Part shown: positions 9,581 to 21,662 of the stretch, piece after piece | Layout: each line of letters begins with the position of its first letter | Position numbering within the stretch: the first letter of the stretch is position 1 | Source of the DNA: Orychophragmus violaceus | Lineage: Eukaryota; Streptophyta; Magnoliopsida; Brassicales; Brassicaceae | Direction: 5' to 3' | Assembly: GCA_030180135.1 (NCBI GenBank) | Contig: CM058231.1 | Coordinates: 24,245,034-24,309,033, forward strand | DNA: 64,000 nucleotides | The notes under the pieces: model-generated | What the model was told of the DNA's origin: nothing | The model's input: the letters and a program-made list of their open reading frames with translations, nothing else | Database searches by the model: none | Program-made: the position numbers and the translations under genes

Positions 9581-11218
9581 TGATGATAGACTTTTTCTAG
9601 GTTCTAGCTCAATTCCTCAAGTCTACTCCTATCATTGTAGTACTTAAGGTATCAATCCAGGGAGGCAAGAAGAATAACACACCAAGAATGCAAGAAACTA
9701 CTCAAGCTAAGCAAATCAAATAGAAATGGGTTTATCTAACAACCTAGACAATCTAGAAATGAAATAAAGCAAGTAAGAAACAAACAAGACACTAAACTAG
9801 AAGATAGATAAGCTAAAACAAGGGTCCTAGGATGAGGCCATGGAGACTAGGTGGTATAGAGACAATCAATGATGCTTCAATCAATCAAACAATGCTAAAC
9901 AAGGCTAATGATCATAATTAAGCTAATCACATTCTCATGTTCATAACTCCTATGCCAATCATTCAATCATTCAATTCTCATTTTCAAATTAAAAGACAAG
10001 CATGCCTTAATATCCATCAAATACCTTTTAACAAAGCTAATCCTTAAGCTAAGAACACTAATCATTAGACTAATCTAATTTCCTGGTACTAATCCCTTTG
10101 TCTAATCCCTAATCAAGATCAAATTCTCATTTGTGATTAAGAGATAAACAAGCAATGCAAACAAGTTCTCATTACCAATAATCACCTTAGACAACTAATC
10201 TCTGAGGCTAAGAGTGAAAATTCTCTAAAAAGTTTATTCAAGCATTTCATCGAACACCTTTCGGGCATGAAAAGCCTAGCATCTAGATTCAACAATTTCT
10301 TGCAACCTAGCATAGAGATCAACTAATTAGAGAAGGATCATTCATAAATAAGTCCTAAACATCACTAATCATCACATAAACCACCTAAATCAACCTCATC
10401 CACGAAACCCAAAAACTCTACTCCCTAATCATAAAAGAGATGTGAGAAATCATAAATAGAAAGAGAGATTAAGAGAAACAAGAGAAACACTTAATTAAAC
10501 TTAAAATCAAAGGTTTACAAGTTCTAAAATCATAAACAAAAGCATAATACAAAATAAATCTAAGGCTTAGGTAGCTTAGGGTTCTAAAGACCCATAAAAG
10601 AGTTTTTATACAAGAAAGGGTCGAGATGGCAAAATGGTAATTTTGGTGAAGTTTCTTCTCTGGCTTGCTGTTTCATTCTGGCCGCTGGCCAAACCGCTGG
10701 GTTTCCAGCTGTTTCATCCTGGCCGCTGGCCGAACCGCTGTACACACGGCATTACGTCGTGCTTTTCTCCTGAAGCTTGTGGTCTCGTTCTGGCCGCTGG
10801 CCAAACCGCTGGGTGGTAAATCGGCCATAACTTCTCGAATACAGCTCCAAACGACTTGAAACCACCTCCATTGGAAAGCTAACTCAATTTCCTACAACTT
10901 CTATTTGATGCTCCAGAAGCTAAATATGCACGGAAGGGCCTAATTTCACTCGATCTTTTAAGAACATCATTTTGATCAAGATCACCATTCACTCTTCCAA
11001 AGCTCCAAGTGCTCCCAAGTCATCCTAGTAGCCTTCCAACACCTGAAAAGAACCAATGAAAGTGCAATATGCTCCTAAACATGCTAGATCACAACTCTAG
11101 ATGCAACTATCTACAAATGCAACAAAGAACAAAGAAATGTAAAGAAAAGAAAGTTAAATGAAACCAAAACATGATGATCTAAACAACTCTCTAAATTTAT
11201 GAAAACACAAGTATATCA
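9581..11218 (-). repeat. 5' LTR of the Athila-like element
   Basis: A 1638-bp LTR on the minus strand, from TGATATACTTGTG at 11218 to ...CTATCATCA at 9581. The left edge is fixed by the primer-binding site. The right edge is inferred from the TGATATA start shared with other Athila-type LTRs here and from the return to copia leader sequence at 11219. It contains a small cluster of CCGCTGG-type repeats. No partner LTR is in the window. Confidence 0.65.
10660..10815. repeat. TTCTGGCCGCTGGCCAAACCGCTGG repeats
   Basis: Three copies of a roughly 35-bp unit, consensus tggccgctggccaaaccgct, alternate with TTTCAT or TCCTG spacers in the middle of the LTR. Each unit contains the near-palindrome TGGCCGCTGGCCA. 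The repeats recall the CAGCGGC hairpin arrays in the Athila element further right, though the sequence is not the same. Confidence 0.6.
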
Positions 11219-12672
11219 CTTAGAAGGATTATAATTAATTAAAATAACTAATCTAACTTAGTTTTAGTTATTCTAAGAAATGGGTTAAGTCTTTGGTTCG
11301 GTTTATGCGATTTCTGGTTCAATAACCAAAATCTTGAGTGGTATGTCGACCGACACAACTCCGTTAACTAACCGGTCAATAAAATTGAACCGGTTTGATA
11401 ACCGGTTAGTGTCGATCGACACTACTAAACCAAAACCATTGTGATAACCGGTCAATAAAATTGAACCGGTTTGATAACCGGTTAGTGTCGATCGACACAA
11501 CACTTGTGTCGGTCGACATCAATCCAATTCAATCAAACCACAATTAACCCGTCAAACCGGTTTAAACTAATTGTGATAACCGGTCCAATCCAATTGAACC
11601 GATTCATCCATTAGAACCGATTTAGCCAATTTCAACCAAGCGCGATAACCGGTCCAATCCAATTGAACCGATTAAATCAATCGCAAGGTCCGTGTCGACC
11701 GACACAACACTTGTGTCGATCGATGCGTTAGGGCATCAGGAACTTTGATCTTTATGATCGAAACCTAAATTTTATTCGGATTTCCATACTGTGTCGATCG
11801 ATGCCAGATTGGTGTCGATCGACACTATGCGAAACCACAGAATTGTTTCTTAACAAGAACCCTAAAACGCGATTCCTTTTAAATAACACAATCGATTCAA
11901 ATTCATCTAATTCGAATAGCTTGCTGTTAGATTCAATAGGATAAACCCTAAGGCTCTGATACCACTGAAGGAATTTCTAGCGGTTCTAATCACATTAGGC
12001 AACCCTAAGTATAAATTCCATAGCCTAGGATCTAGGGTTTAGGTTTATTGAATCATAAGGATCTCGAAATTACCTGGAGATTAGCAGCGGAAGATGAACA
12101 GGTATTCGAGATTCACGAGCGCCTCAAGTTCTGCGCCTCTACTGGTATCCACACGCACACAAACTGGAACGAACGGGATGCTAGTGCCGTAAAGATCTGA
12201 TCTCTTAGAGGTTTCTCAGTTTCTCAGAGGTGGCTGTGAATTAGGTTCCCCTTTTCATAAAAGTCGTCCATATATCCCATATATATAGACTTTTACCACG
12301 ACCTAATTAATCAAGGCTTAAACCGTAGTTAATTAAGTCATAAACCAAAATCAGTATTTTGGTTCGCGATCTGTGTCGATCGATACACCTTTGTGTCGAT
12401 CGACACTACCTCAGAAACACGTTACGAATGTATATCAAATATACATTTAACCAGATCATTACACTAATGATCAACCCCATATAAGACATCCAGTTTGCTT
12501 AGGTGTGTGACCCTGTAGGATCATATAATACTAGCAATGAGTTCATAACTCACAGATCACAAGTGGCTTCTAGCAAAACATTATAATTACCTAGTATTAT
12601 ATGAATGTCTAATCTCGACAACACAACTATCTCTAGAGTGATTACAAGTATGATTTCAGGACATTCCCAACA
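11219..12672 (-). mobile_element. Copia element B, 5' end (partial)
   Basis: On the minus strand this is the 5' LTR (12672-11966), a tRNA-iMet primer-binding site (complement ggctctgatacca, 11952-11964) and about 750 bp of leader. The Athila-like element is inserted at 11218/11219, so the rest continues beyond the left edge. The leader contains at least five TCGATCGA palindromes plus variants and repeats of ATAACCGGTC and CAATTGAACCG. No gag is visible in this part. The element is inserted in a LINE relic that starts at 12673. Confidence 0.8.
11966..12672 (-). repeat. 5' LTR of copia element B
   Basis: 707 bp, read from TGTTGGGAATGTCC at 12672 to ...ATTCCTTCA at 11966. Two TCGATCGA palindromes lie within it (12376-12383, 12396-12403). 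It also has an AATGTATAT...ATATACATT hairpin (about 12427-12447), at the same place as a hairpin in the LTR at 25307-25979. It abuts LINE sequence directly on the right. Confidence 0.85.
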
Positions 12673-13530
12673 TAATCCATCTACAAAACACCAACGTCCA
12701 TGGATGTCCACCAGTGGTTGATGCTGTATGGAGCCATCAATATCATTTTGAGGTGTTGATTTAACCTTTCTTGCTGATGATTGTGCCTCTTCCCATGAGT
12801 AGGATTCACATTCTGCAAACTTTAAAGTATATCGTAGATTCCGATCAATATTGTTATATAACTTAGCGTTCCTACTTTTTCAAATATACCAAATGATCTA
12901 TAGGAAATAATTTTTCTCAATATTCGATGGCACTCGCCAAAACAAGTAATCCATAGTGGCAAATACAGAGGATAAAGGGAACCTTCCCGGGTGTGATCAG
13001 ATTAATGATACAGCCCATGTTTGTAAAGCCGGTGGACATTCAAATAGGACGTGATTTATTGATTCTTCTTCCGCCTCACATTTGACACTTGAGTATCACA
13101 CTTGATTCCTCAAACTTTTAGATTCATTGTGACCGATAGATACCATAAAATTATTTACTATATAAAATGTTTAATTTTAGGTGGACATTTTAATTTCCAA
13201 CAAAACTTTTGAAGTCCTTTAACGCAATCTCATAAACCCCATTTAGTCTTTCTTTATACGGAAATTCATATTCTATATGATAACATGATTTAACCGAATA
13301 TTTTCCTGACTTCCTAAAATATCATCTGATATCTTCTGGTCTAGAAGACCTGCTAACCGCTAAACTGATTATTAAAGCCGCTTGTTGTGGCTCAATGATG
13401 CTGTGAATCAATTGTTCTCCCACAAATATAAATTGTTATTTAACATTCTAATCAATGACAAAAAGTCCTGTAAAATATTAATATTAGTATTCCAATAATC
13501 GTGTTCTTATACCGAAAACTTTTTTTTTTT
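12673..13530 (-). pseudogene. LINE (L1-type) 3' fragment: zinc-knuckle and RNase H start
   Basis: The minus strand encodes, with several stops and shifts, the C-terminal part of a plant LINE ORF2. In order there is an EDIR-YFRKSGKYSVKS segment (around 13330), a KLKCPPKIK segment, the zf-RVT motif VKCEAEEESINHVLFECP (around 13100-13040), MDYLFWR and IWYI-KSRN segments, and the start of RNase H (GRWCFVDG, about 12690). The copia B LTR cuts it within RNase H. The same motifs occur in the LINE at 18965-20652, so they belong to one family. Confidence 0.75.
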
Positions 13531-14836
13531 TTTTTGCTTCTTCTCCAATCAAACTATTTTGGCATTTATCTTGTCGCGCTGTTGTGGAATTCGCCGTCTA
13601 GCCTTTAATGTGATCAGAAAGACGTTTGACATAAGGCATTGTAAAGAGAAACAAAGACTTTGTTGTGTTTATTCATATCCTAACGGTACAATTGTTTTTC
13701 AATTTATACATGTAATAAAAAAATATTAAATCATACTTTCTCGTGACGATGTTAATTTAGACTTTAGATGTTAATTTTTTGCTAATTTGGATAAGACGTC
13801 ATATAGAACGTTGTTCTGGCCAAAATGTATATTGTTCTAGCTAAAACGTATAGAATAATCTTTGTATTAGTAAAATGATATTGTTTCGGATCATTTAACA
13901 AAAAGCAAAACCAAGAATCAAACTTATGACTTCAGAGTAAATCCGCAAACACAAACAATTGTGCTTGAATAATTTGTGTTGAAACTTCGTTAGGAAAAAA
14001 CAAATTAATATTACAATCCACATGAATTTATATAGTATCAAGAGCTGGAAACATATGCTTATTCAACTTCTCTTATGAACGTGTTTACCATCACGTTGAA
14101 CACATCCAACTTCATATAATATGATACATATCTATAGTTTTGTAATATTTTCTTAAATTATCCAAACAATGTCATTTTGCTCAAAACATTTTTTCTACAT
14201 ATGAGTTTTACCGTCGTATATGACATTCATCCAAATCATTTAATATAACAACATCTTTAACACTTTACGAAATAATATTATTTAGTTTTTGTTTTAACAC
14301 ATATATAAATTTGTGTACGAATCAGCCATTTTCTATTTTAATTTTGATATATGAATGATCCGAATGGTATATCTTGTCCAATTATTTGCCACGCATTTAG
14401 AAGGTTGACTTGACTATTGATTTAATGTTATAATCGCAACTAGATTCAATTTTCTGTTCCCAACTAGTTCGACATTTTCTTTTACAAAAAAAAAGAAAAG
14501 AAAAAAAAAAACAATATCGACTTTTTCCTGGTAGTTTCAAGGTTGACTAACTATTGATTTTGTTGATATATATATATGATCAAAGACAGAAGTAATCTCG
14601 ACATTCTCTTGTCTTGAGCAAGATTCTTCTCCAAGTACATGTAATTGTTTTCTTTCTTCAACTCCAACTCATCATGATATGTGTGTATCTCCTTGCTTTG
14701 AAGTATTAGTAGATGATATATTGGTGCCATGCGCGGTATTTAAATTAATCTTAACATCAAGCTAATTAATTTTCATGATGTTAACTTAAACTTGTGTGTA
14801 TGCATGCTTTGCCAGATTAGGTCCAGTCTAACGTCA
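13531..14836. other. Intergenic, AT-rich, no gene seen
   Basis: It starts with a T15-type run near 13515-13530, perhaps the scar of an inserted element. The rest is AT-rich non-coding DNA leading to the UPF0496 pseudogene, with no repeat or reading frame that I can support. An A-rich tract lies at about 14487-14512. Promoter elements of the pseudogene should lie in the last few hundred bases, but I cannot name one with confidence. Confidence 0.6.
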
Positions 14837-16031
14837 ATGGCATTTGATGGATTAGTCTCTAGACTAATGTCGAAATACGCAACAAAATCTTCATCGCTTA
14901 AAACTTTCCATCAGCTGCCGAATGTATCTCAAAACCTGATATGTTACACATCCGCTTGTGAAGAAGATCCAGAGCTCAAATCCTTTGATTCTTCCCTTTA
15001 CATACGAACCAGCAAATTGATTGCCTCGCTCTCTGCTCCAGAAGGCGAGACTGGAAATCTTTCCCTAGACTCAGTCACGGAGGTCTGCGGGTATCTAAAT
15101 GATCTGAGCGAAGGTGTGGTCAAGATCATTACTGACAGCAAAGAAGATGTGTTGAAGAACGAAGAACTAAAGTCTTTGGTTGATCTCTATTTTAAGAGTA
15201 CCACAAACACTTTAAATCTGTTTAATACCGTGGAGAATTGCGATCAAACAGTTTGAAAAAGAGTCGAGTCAAACTATGAAGAAGAAGAAGTACGCGGAAA
15301 CGTTAGAGGAGCTGAATAAGATTAAAGCTATGGGAGATCCTTTTGGTGACGAGTTCGCGAATCTGTACCAGTCTATCTACGAGGAGCAACTTGTAATTCT
15401 CGAGAAGTTCCGTGAGCTGCAAGTGGAGCTTGATAAGAATCTCAAGGATGTAAAGAAAACGAGGAGATTGGTGAATGCTGCTTTCGCAACTGCCTTGGTC
15501 TCTGTTTGTGCATTATCATTAGTTTTATTCGCAGTAGCCGCACCTCAAGTGGTGGCTGCCGTTGCGGTGGGATTCACGGCAACGGCAATGGCAACGGCAA
15601 CTGCAACGGCAACGGCATCGGCAACGGCAACGGCAACGGCATCGCTTCAAATTGCAGGTAGATGGATATGGGTCAATAAGATGTATAGGGACTGTGAGGA
15701 GGCTTTGAAGAATGAGAAAGGTTTGATTCAGTTGACGGAGAACGGTATGAAGTTCAATATCGAAGCGATGAAGACGATAAAGAACCTAGTTGAGAAGCTA
15801 ATATTAAGTATCTCATTTATTTTGAACGCTGCGGCGGATGCTGTGCAGAGAAAAGAAGAGGAGGCCATAAAAATTGTGATGCAAGAAATCATTAAGAACG
15901 TAGGCGAGTTTTCTGACAAAATCGAGGAAGTTGGTGAACTTGTTGCTAAGTGTAGCAAATCGGTCGCTGCGGGGAAAGTTCATGTTCTCGAATACATAAC
16001 CAATTCAGTTTCACCGAAAGGGAAGTGGTAA
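14837..16031 (+). pseudogene. UPF0496 (DUF677, At14a-like) gene broken by a deletion/frameshift
   Basis: This single-exon gene belongs to the plant UPF0496 family, whose founder At14a was described as an integrin-related membrane-associated protein; the biochemical role is unknown. I place the start at MAFDGLVSRLM (14837). The first frame carries CEEDPELKSFDSSLYIRT and ends at a TGA at 15254-15256, just after TVENC. The family sequence resumes in another frame at about 15244 (AIKQFEKES), continues KKKKYAETLEEL, GDPFGDEF and a two-segment hydrophobic hairpin (15475-15665), and ends in a KIEEVGELVAKCSK segment. Compared with relatives, about a dozen residues between VENC and the IKQFE motif are missing, consistent with a small frameshifting deletion. 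Otherwise the two halves are open and together about 390 codons, the usual family length, so the break looks recent. A functional split gene is less likely. Confidence 0.8.
15576..15640 (+). repeat. ACGGCA hexanucleotide repeat in the UPF0496 reading frame
   Basis: About eleven GCAACG/ACGGCA hexamers, with a few variants (aatggc, actgc, atcggc), encode an Ala-Thr run inside the hydrophobic hairpin. The repeat keeps the frame because its unit is six bases. It probably arose by slippage and lengthens the loop between the two membrane-type segments. Confidence 0.85.
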
Positions 16032-17540
16032 ACTATCAATGTATTTATACTTTTATATTGATGTTTGAAGTGTGCAAGACTCATATTTTAAATGTTCGAA
16101 TAATGATTGGGCTTTACAGCCCAAAATTGTATTTTTATTTTGTAATATCGGTCATATGCCATATATGATAAGTTTGGTTTTTTTTTTTTTTGTTAATCTA
16201 ACATGACTTAGTCAAGATATCCGGATTTGGATTCGGTTTGCACGGATCTTAAATTTTACTATCTGGATCCGGCCTCCCAAAATATCCAGATTTTCAAAGT
16301 TGATCTGGGTACGGATATCGAAACCCAGATAATAATTCCACCCCTAGCTGTGAGCACCGTATGAATCCGCTCGTCTCCACCGTGATATTCTTTGTCAGAA
16401 GCTTAGCTGTTGATGGTTCATGGTGTGACAGCTTTGCTCTGGTTTGTGCTCTGTGATGATTTTGGTTACGTTAGTGGTTCCTCGTTGGTCCTTCGCTGTC
16501 TTTGGTCGCGGTCCAGTGTGGCTCTCGTGGTGGCATTTCATCGGGTTTTCACTTGTGATCGAGGCTTTATGTATTTATTCCGGGTTCGTGTACTTTCGAT
16601 TTGTTTATGCCGGTTTTGATGGTCTCATGTGATTTGTGTAGTTCTGTGTTGTCTCGCGTGATGTATTCTATTGGTTCTGGTTTTGAGACAGATTTATTAG
16701 ACCTCGGATTATTTAGTGGCTAGCTCGGTTTTATTGTTGTTGGCGATGGTACGTTTCATCCCCATTTTGGGATTGGTTTGACAGCGATTTGGCTGGTTTG
16801 TTCCAGTTGATGAGGTATGTAGGCTTGCTTGTTTGTTTGGAGACTTCTTCGCTGCTGGTTCCTTGTCACTTTGGTTTTGGTTCGGGGAGATGGAATCTGT
16901 GGCGAGTCAGGAGTCAAATGTACAAATCGAGGATCTGTTGACGGTGCGGTGTAGATGCTTGGTGCGGTACATGTGCTTTCGTTGACGTATATGCGGGTTT
17001 TTCTTCATCTCTAGCTCTGCTGCTAAGTCTCATGTTCGGTGTGTTTGCTACTCGGTTATGTCGCCTCTGCAATTGGTGGTCTTTTTGGGCCTGCGTTTTA
17101 TTCTTTCTTCCCTAGTTCGGGTACCTTTGGCTTGCTTCTTGTCTTCAGATTGTCGTCTCGGATATGGTCTAGTCCGAATTTTTTATTATTGGAATTGGTG
17201 GTGGTGTTTTCGGTGATCATCTTTAGTGACGGTGAACCATCAAATGAATTTCTTGTGTGTTTTGGCTTCTTTCGGTGATTTGGGATGGTATGAAGCAGTG
17301 TTTCCTTTTCCAACAGTTTCTTCTGGATGATCATCCCATTTATGTCTTTTGGATTGGTTGTTAACCTTATCGGTGCGGTCGGTTATCTCTTCGTTTTTTT
17401 AGCACTCCGGCTGATTTTGATCTTTTCGAACATTTATCTTCTCTTTTCATATTGAGAATTTACTGTCATTTCCGGATTTAGTTTCGAGAAGCCTTAGTCT
17501 CGCTTTTGTTTTATATTGTTTGAGTTTTAGTTTCCTTTGC
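16032..17540. other. Intergenic, with T/G-rich transposon debris
   Basis: After a short 3' flank, about 16195-16346 has a run of ATCCGGAT/GGATCCGG-type sequence ending in ttccacccctag, which resembles the end of a hAT-type relic. From about 16350 the plus strand is markedly rich in T and G, with no supported reading frame, and leads into the LINE RNase H fragment. It is probably part of an old non-LTR element or its 3' region, but I could not assign it. Confidence 0.4.
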
Positions 17541-17946
17541 TTGGGATTTCTAGTTCTTCCATCAGCTCTAGAACAAAACTTCACCTGTTGATCCGATGCT
17601 GCTTGGAGCTCCGACCTGGGCGCCGCAGGAATTGGATGGATCTTCACTAATCAATCAGATGGATCAAGTTTCCACCTATCCCAATCTTTGCCGCATATCA
17701 AATCGCCCCTCTTGGCAAAAGGTGTGGTGGTGCATCCGGCGAGCGAAGATGCTTTTTGGAGAAATCTTAAGCAATGCGTGTTTAAATCAAATCATCAAAG
17801 GGGATCCAGGACATGCATACATGTATGGGATTATCGGCGTGTCTATCTCTTTGCTTTGATTTTATTTCCATTAAGTGGATCTGTCGCGAGGCAAATATGG
17901 TTGCTGGTTTAAACTTTAATCTAAGTATTCAGTTGAACAAAAAAAA
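17541..17946 (+). pseudogene. LINE RNase H domain fragment with A-rich tail
   Basis: The frame at 17595 reads DAAWSSDLGAAGIGWIF, the usual start of the RNase H-like domain at the C-terminus of plant LINE ORF2 proteins. It continues through a KSPLLAKG-VV segment. A shifted frame then gives ISIKWICREANMVAG near 17870, the typical domain end. An A run (17940-17947) follows, as expected for a LINE 3' end. Stops and at least one frameshift show it is dead. Confidence 0.65.
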
Positions 17947-18305
17947 ATCCATTTATTTGTCAATCTTATATATAATAAGAGGATGCTCTCTCCTCTTAGT
18001 GTGTACATGTGTCCCATTTTAATTTTAAAACAAATTGGGCCTCCGTAAGATATAAGCCTAAAATAACATACATCTCCTACTTAATCTATAACTTAAAACT
18101 TCATTATAATTTAGTAACACATACAAATCGTCATACACCACGAGCCCACTATCTTCTCTTATATTTGAAACTCTTGAAAACACACAAAATCTTGATTACT
18201 CTTCTTTTTCCTCTTCTTCCTTGATCTCTATATGTTTCCCTTGCTTAACATTTGGTTTCAATTTTCTCTTTCATTTGTGAATTTTTCAGAAAAAAGGAAG
18301 AAACA
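17947..18305. other. AT-rich flank, possible Helitron end, and 5' side of the HIPP pseudogene
   Basis: The sequence tcttatatataataagagg (about 17966-17984), followed by cctcttagtgtgtacatgtgtcc, resembles the 5' ends of Arabidopsis ATREP-type Helitrons, but no matching 3' hairpin with CTRR was found. From about 18180, pyrimidine-rich sequence leads to the HIPP start codon and may be its 5' UTR. Confidence 0.35.
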
Positions 18306-18964
<659 letters not shown>

Positions 18965-20652
18965 TATGCCCATTTTCATAGCGCCACAGAGAGGGCTACG
19001 ATAAGGAGATCATTTGTCACCATATTTATTTATTTCATGCACGGAAGATCTGATTGCAAATATAAAGAAAGCGGAACAAGAAAAACAGTTAACGAGACTA
19101 AAGGTAGCAAGAGCATGTCCTCCAATATCACATATGTTGTTTGCGGATGATAGTTTATTCTTTTTCCAAGCAAAGAAGGAGGAATGTCAGACAATTTTAC
19201 GGATTCTGAAAGACTACGAGGGAATGTCAGGTCAACAAATAAATTTTTCGAAATCCTCGCTACAGTTTGGGCATAAGGTGGCGGCTGAAGTTCGAGATGA
19301 GATGAAAGAAATTTTAGGGATCACAACGATGGGTGGAATTGGATCATATTTGGATATTCCATAGAGTCTAGTGGGTCCAAAACACAAGTTTTTAGTTTCT
19401 TACAAGATAGACTTCATGGAAAGGTCAATGGATGGATGACGAAGCTTCTATCACGAGGAGGTAAAGAATTTATGATAAAGGCGGTGGCGACAGCCTTACC
19501 CAATCATGTAATGTCCTGTTATCGGTTACCAAAAAAGATCACTACAAAACTGACGAGTATTGTATCCAATTTCTGGTGGAGTACGGGGGAAACAAGTTCT
19601 GGTATGCACTGGATGTCTTGGGATAAACTCTGCAGGGATAAAGGAGATGGTGGGATTGGCTTTAGAGCTTTGTGATGTGAATACGGCCTACATAGCGAAA
19701 CAATTGTGAAGATTAATCGATAAACGAGATATTCTTTTCTTAATAGTTTTTAAAGAAAGGTATTTTCTGTATATACGGATCCTCTTGATCCAATAAAACC
19801 ATATTCAGCATCATATGGATGGCGGAGTATTACATCAGCTAGGCATCTGATTAAAAAATGACTTATCAAAAGGGTGGGAACATGGGAATCTATTTTGATA
19901 TGGAATGACCCGTGGATACCAGTCTATCGCCTGAGACCAGCAATTCAAAAGCCAAACACAGATCATACATTGGTGACTGTTAACCAATTGATTGATCATC
20001 ACAACAAAATTTGGAACAAAAAACTAATGGAGACAATTATTGATCAAGAGGATGTGGCTTTGATATTAAGTATTCTCTTTAGTCGCTTGAATAGACCTGA
20101 TTCTTTGGGATGGCATCGTACAAAGTCTGGTACGTATACTGTGAATCAGGGTATCATTTGGAGAGAGACTTCATTGAGAATGGCGAGACTAATCTCATCC
20201 AGGAGATAAGTATTAAAAGTCTTCTAGCTTTCTCGTGGAAGATAAAATGTCCAACAAAGATAAGGCATTTCATATGGCAATCACTTTCAGGTTGTTTACC
20301 GGTGGCCAAAAACTTAAAGGGACGAGGGATAAACTGTGATACACGCTGTGTTCGGTGTGGAGTAGAGGAGGAATCGATAAACCATGTTTTATTTGAATGT
20401 CCATCAGCAATTCAAACTTGGGCACTGTCTAAAATACCAACTGATCCAAAGTTTTTTCCATCGACGTCTAGCTACACGAATATGGATTATCTATTTTGGA
20501 GATTACTTTTGGAAAATGAGATGGATATATATCCTTGGTTAATATGGTATATTTGGAAAAGTAGGAATGATATGGTTTACAGCCATATTGATCGGAACCC
20601 TCAGGAAACATTAAGATTGGCAAAAACAAAATCTGCGACATGGGGAGATGCG
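18965..20652 (+). pseudogene. LINE ORF2 (5' truncated), left part
   Basis: An L1-type non-LTR element starts within the RT domain. The GLRQGDPLSPYLF motif reads GLR-stop-GDHLSPYLF (about 18996-19040). HMLFADDSLFF (about 19130), with the catalytic aspartates intact, GQQINFSKS and a LPNHVMSCYRLPK segment follow. Next comes the zinc-knuckle zf-RVT region with CVRCGVEEESINHVLFECP (20350-20410) and MDYLFWRLLL. Several stops and shifts break it. The frame runs to 20652, is cut by the Athila element, and resumes at 55987 with RNase H. It interrupted the HIPP gene. Confidence 0.85.
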
Positions 20653-20900
20653 TGATGTGTTGTGTTTTTAAGCATGATTTAGTATGTGTTTTAGCTTTAG
20701 GAAGAGCATTTAGACATCATTATTATGTTTTAACTTTAGGATAATGCGTTTAGGCATCATTAGGTTTGCATTTGCTTTGTTTCCTCTTTTTATAGGTGGT
20801 GGATGACCCAAAGGAGCACCAAGAAGCAATGGAGGTGGTAGGGACCAAAGGAGCACCAAGCCAAAGTTAAAAATCATCAGAGGAATGCGGAGGACACTGG

Positions 20901-21238
20901 CAGCGGCATGGTACAACAGCATACCCATGCCACTGTAGAGGATTGCCGGCAGAAGGATTTCCACAGCGGCTCGTGCAGCCGCATACACAAGCCGCTGTGG
21001 GACAAAGGATCGTTAAGCGCCATCCTACATCGGCATACACAAGCCGCTGTAGAGACTCTCCCGGGACAGGTTTTTCTTCAGCGACTCGTACAGCGGCTTG
21101 CATCATGCCGCTGTGGATCAAAGAACTTCACAGCGGAACCAACCTCACAGCGGCACCAGGCAGCTACGGCCTCATGCCGCTGTGGACAGAAGAACCTCAC
21201 AGAAGCTCCGGGCAGCGACGGCCTCATGCCGCTGTGAG
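20901..21238 (+). repeat. CAGCGGC...GCCGCTGTG hairpin array in the 5' LTR
   Basis: Repeated units of about 40-60 bp, each with one or two CAGCGGC(A/T) words followed after 10-25 bases by (A)GCCGCTGTGG, can fold into GC-rich hairpins. About six units are present. The same array is in the 3' LTR (54685-54990), and a related one lies before the third ORF (50164-50434). Confidence 0.8.
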
Positions 21239-21662
21239 ACCATTTTTTCCCACTTGTTCTACTTTTTCTCTTTTTCTTTTGGCTTGTAGACCCTCCATGT
21301 GAGTGTTGTCGACCATGACACTCTATTTTCGTGTATTTAATGGCTCTTACTGTGTTGAGAGAGTCATATCACAATTTGCAAACAATCTACTCAAATCTAT
21401 TTGATCTTTTATTCAATCTTAGTGTTCTTGAGTTTACCTTCTTGTTCTTCTTTCTTATCTTGTTAAAACATGTTTTGGTTGGTTGTTTCTATGGCTAGTG
21501 AGTAGTTTCCTTTAAGTTTCTGGGTTTGAGTGAAGGTAAGGGTGATCTAGATATGGTTTAGGTTGCTTAGAACTTGGGAGCATTGATTTCTACTTGCTAG
21601 AAGTACTTAATGCTAGGATTGAAGTAGCTAATCAATTCCTTGATCTTAAATGTTGCTAGCTG

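Larger units (their letters stand above)
849..11218 (-). mobile_element. Non-autonomous Athila-like LTR element, interrupted three times
   Basis: Read on the minus strand this is an LTR (11218-9581), a tRNA-Asp-type primer-binding site (9577-9560), one ORF of unknown function (start 9423) and a 3' non-coding part. The latter holds two motifs typical of Athila/Tat elements: an acttgggaggaattccc-like stretch after the stop codon, and a purine run at 1162-1179. No gag, protease, reverse transcriptase or integrase domain is visible, so it must have depended on helper proteins. Three later insertions split it: copia C at 848/849, a 6-kb LTR element at 1505-7528 and a MULE-like transposon at 8564-9353. 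Its own 3' LTR is outside the window. Confidence 0.7.

Noticed and set aside
16195..16346. hAT transposon end (ttccacccctag)
   Set aside because: No matching terminal repeat or 8-bp duplication was found, so it is mentioned only as debris.
17966..17990. Helitron 5' end
   Set aside because: It resembles ATREP starts, but no CTRR end with a hairpin was found; not called as an element.
20710..21302. Frames of 80-120 codons on both strands in the hairpin array of the Athila LTR, repeated at 54494-55069
   Set aside because: They are generated by the CAGCGGC/GCCGCTG repeats and appear in both LTRs.
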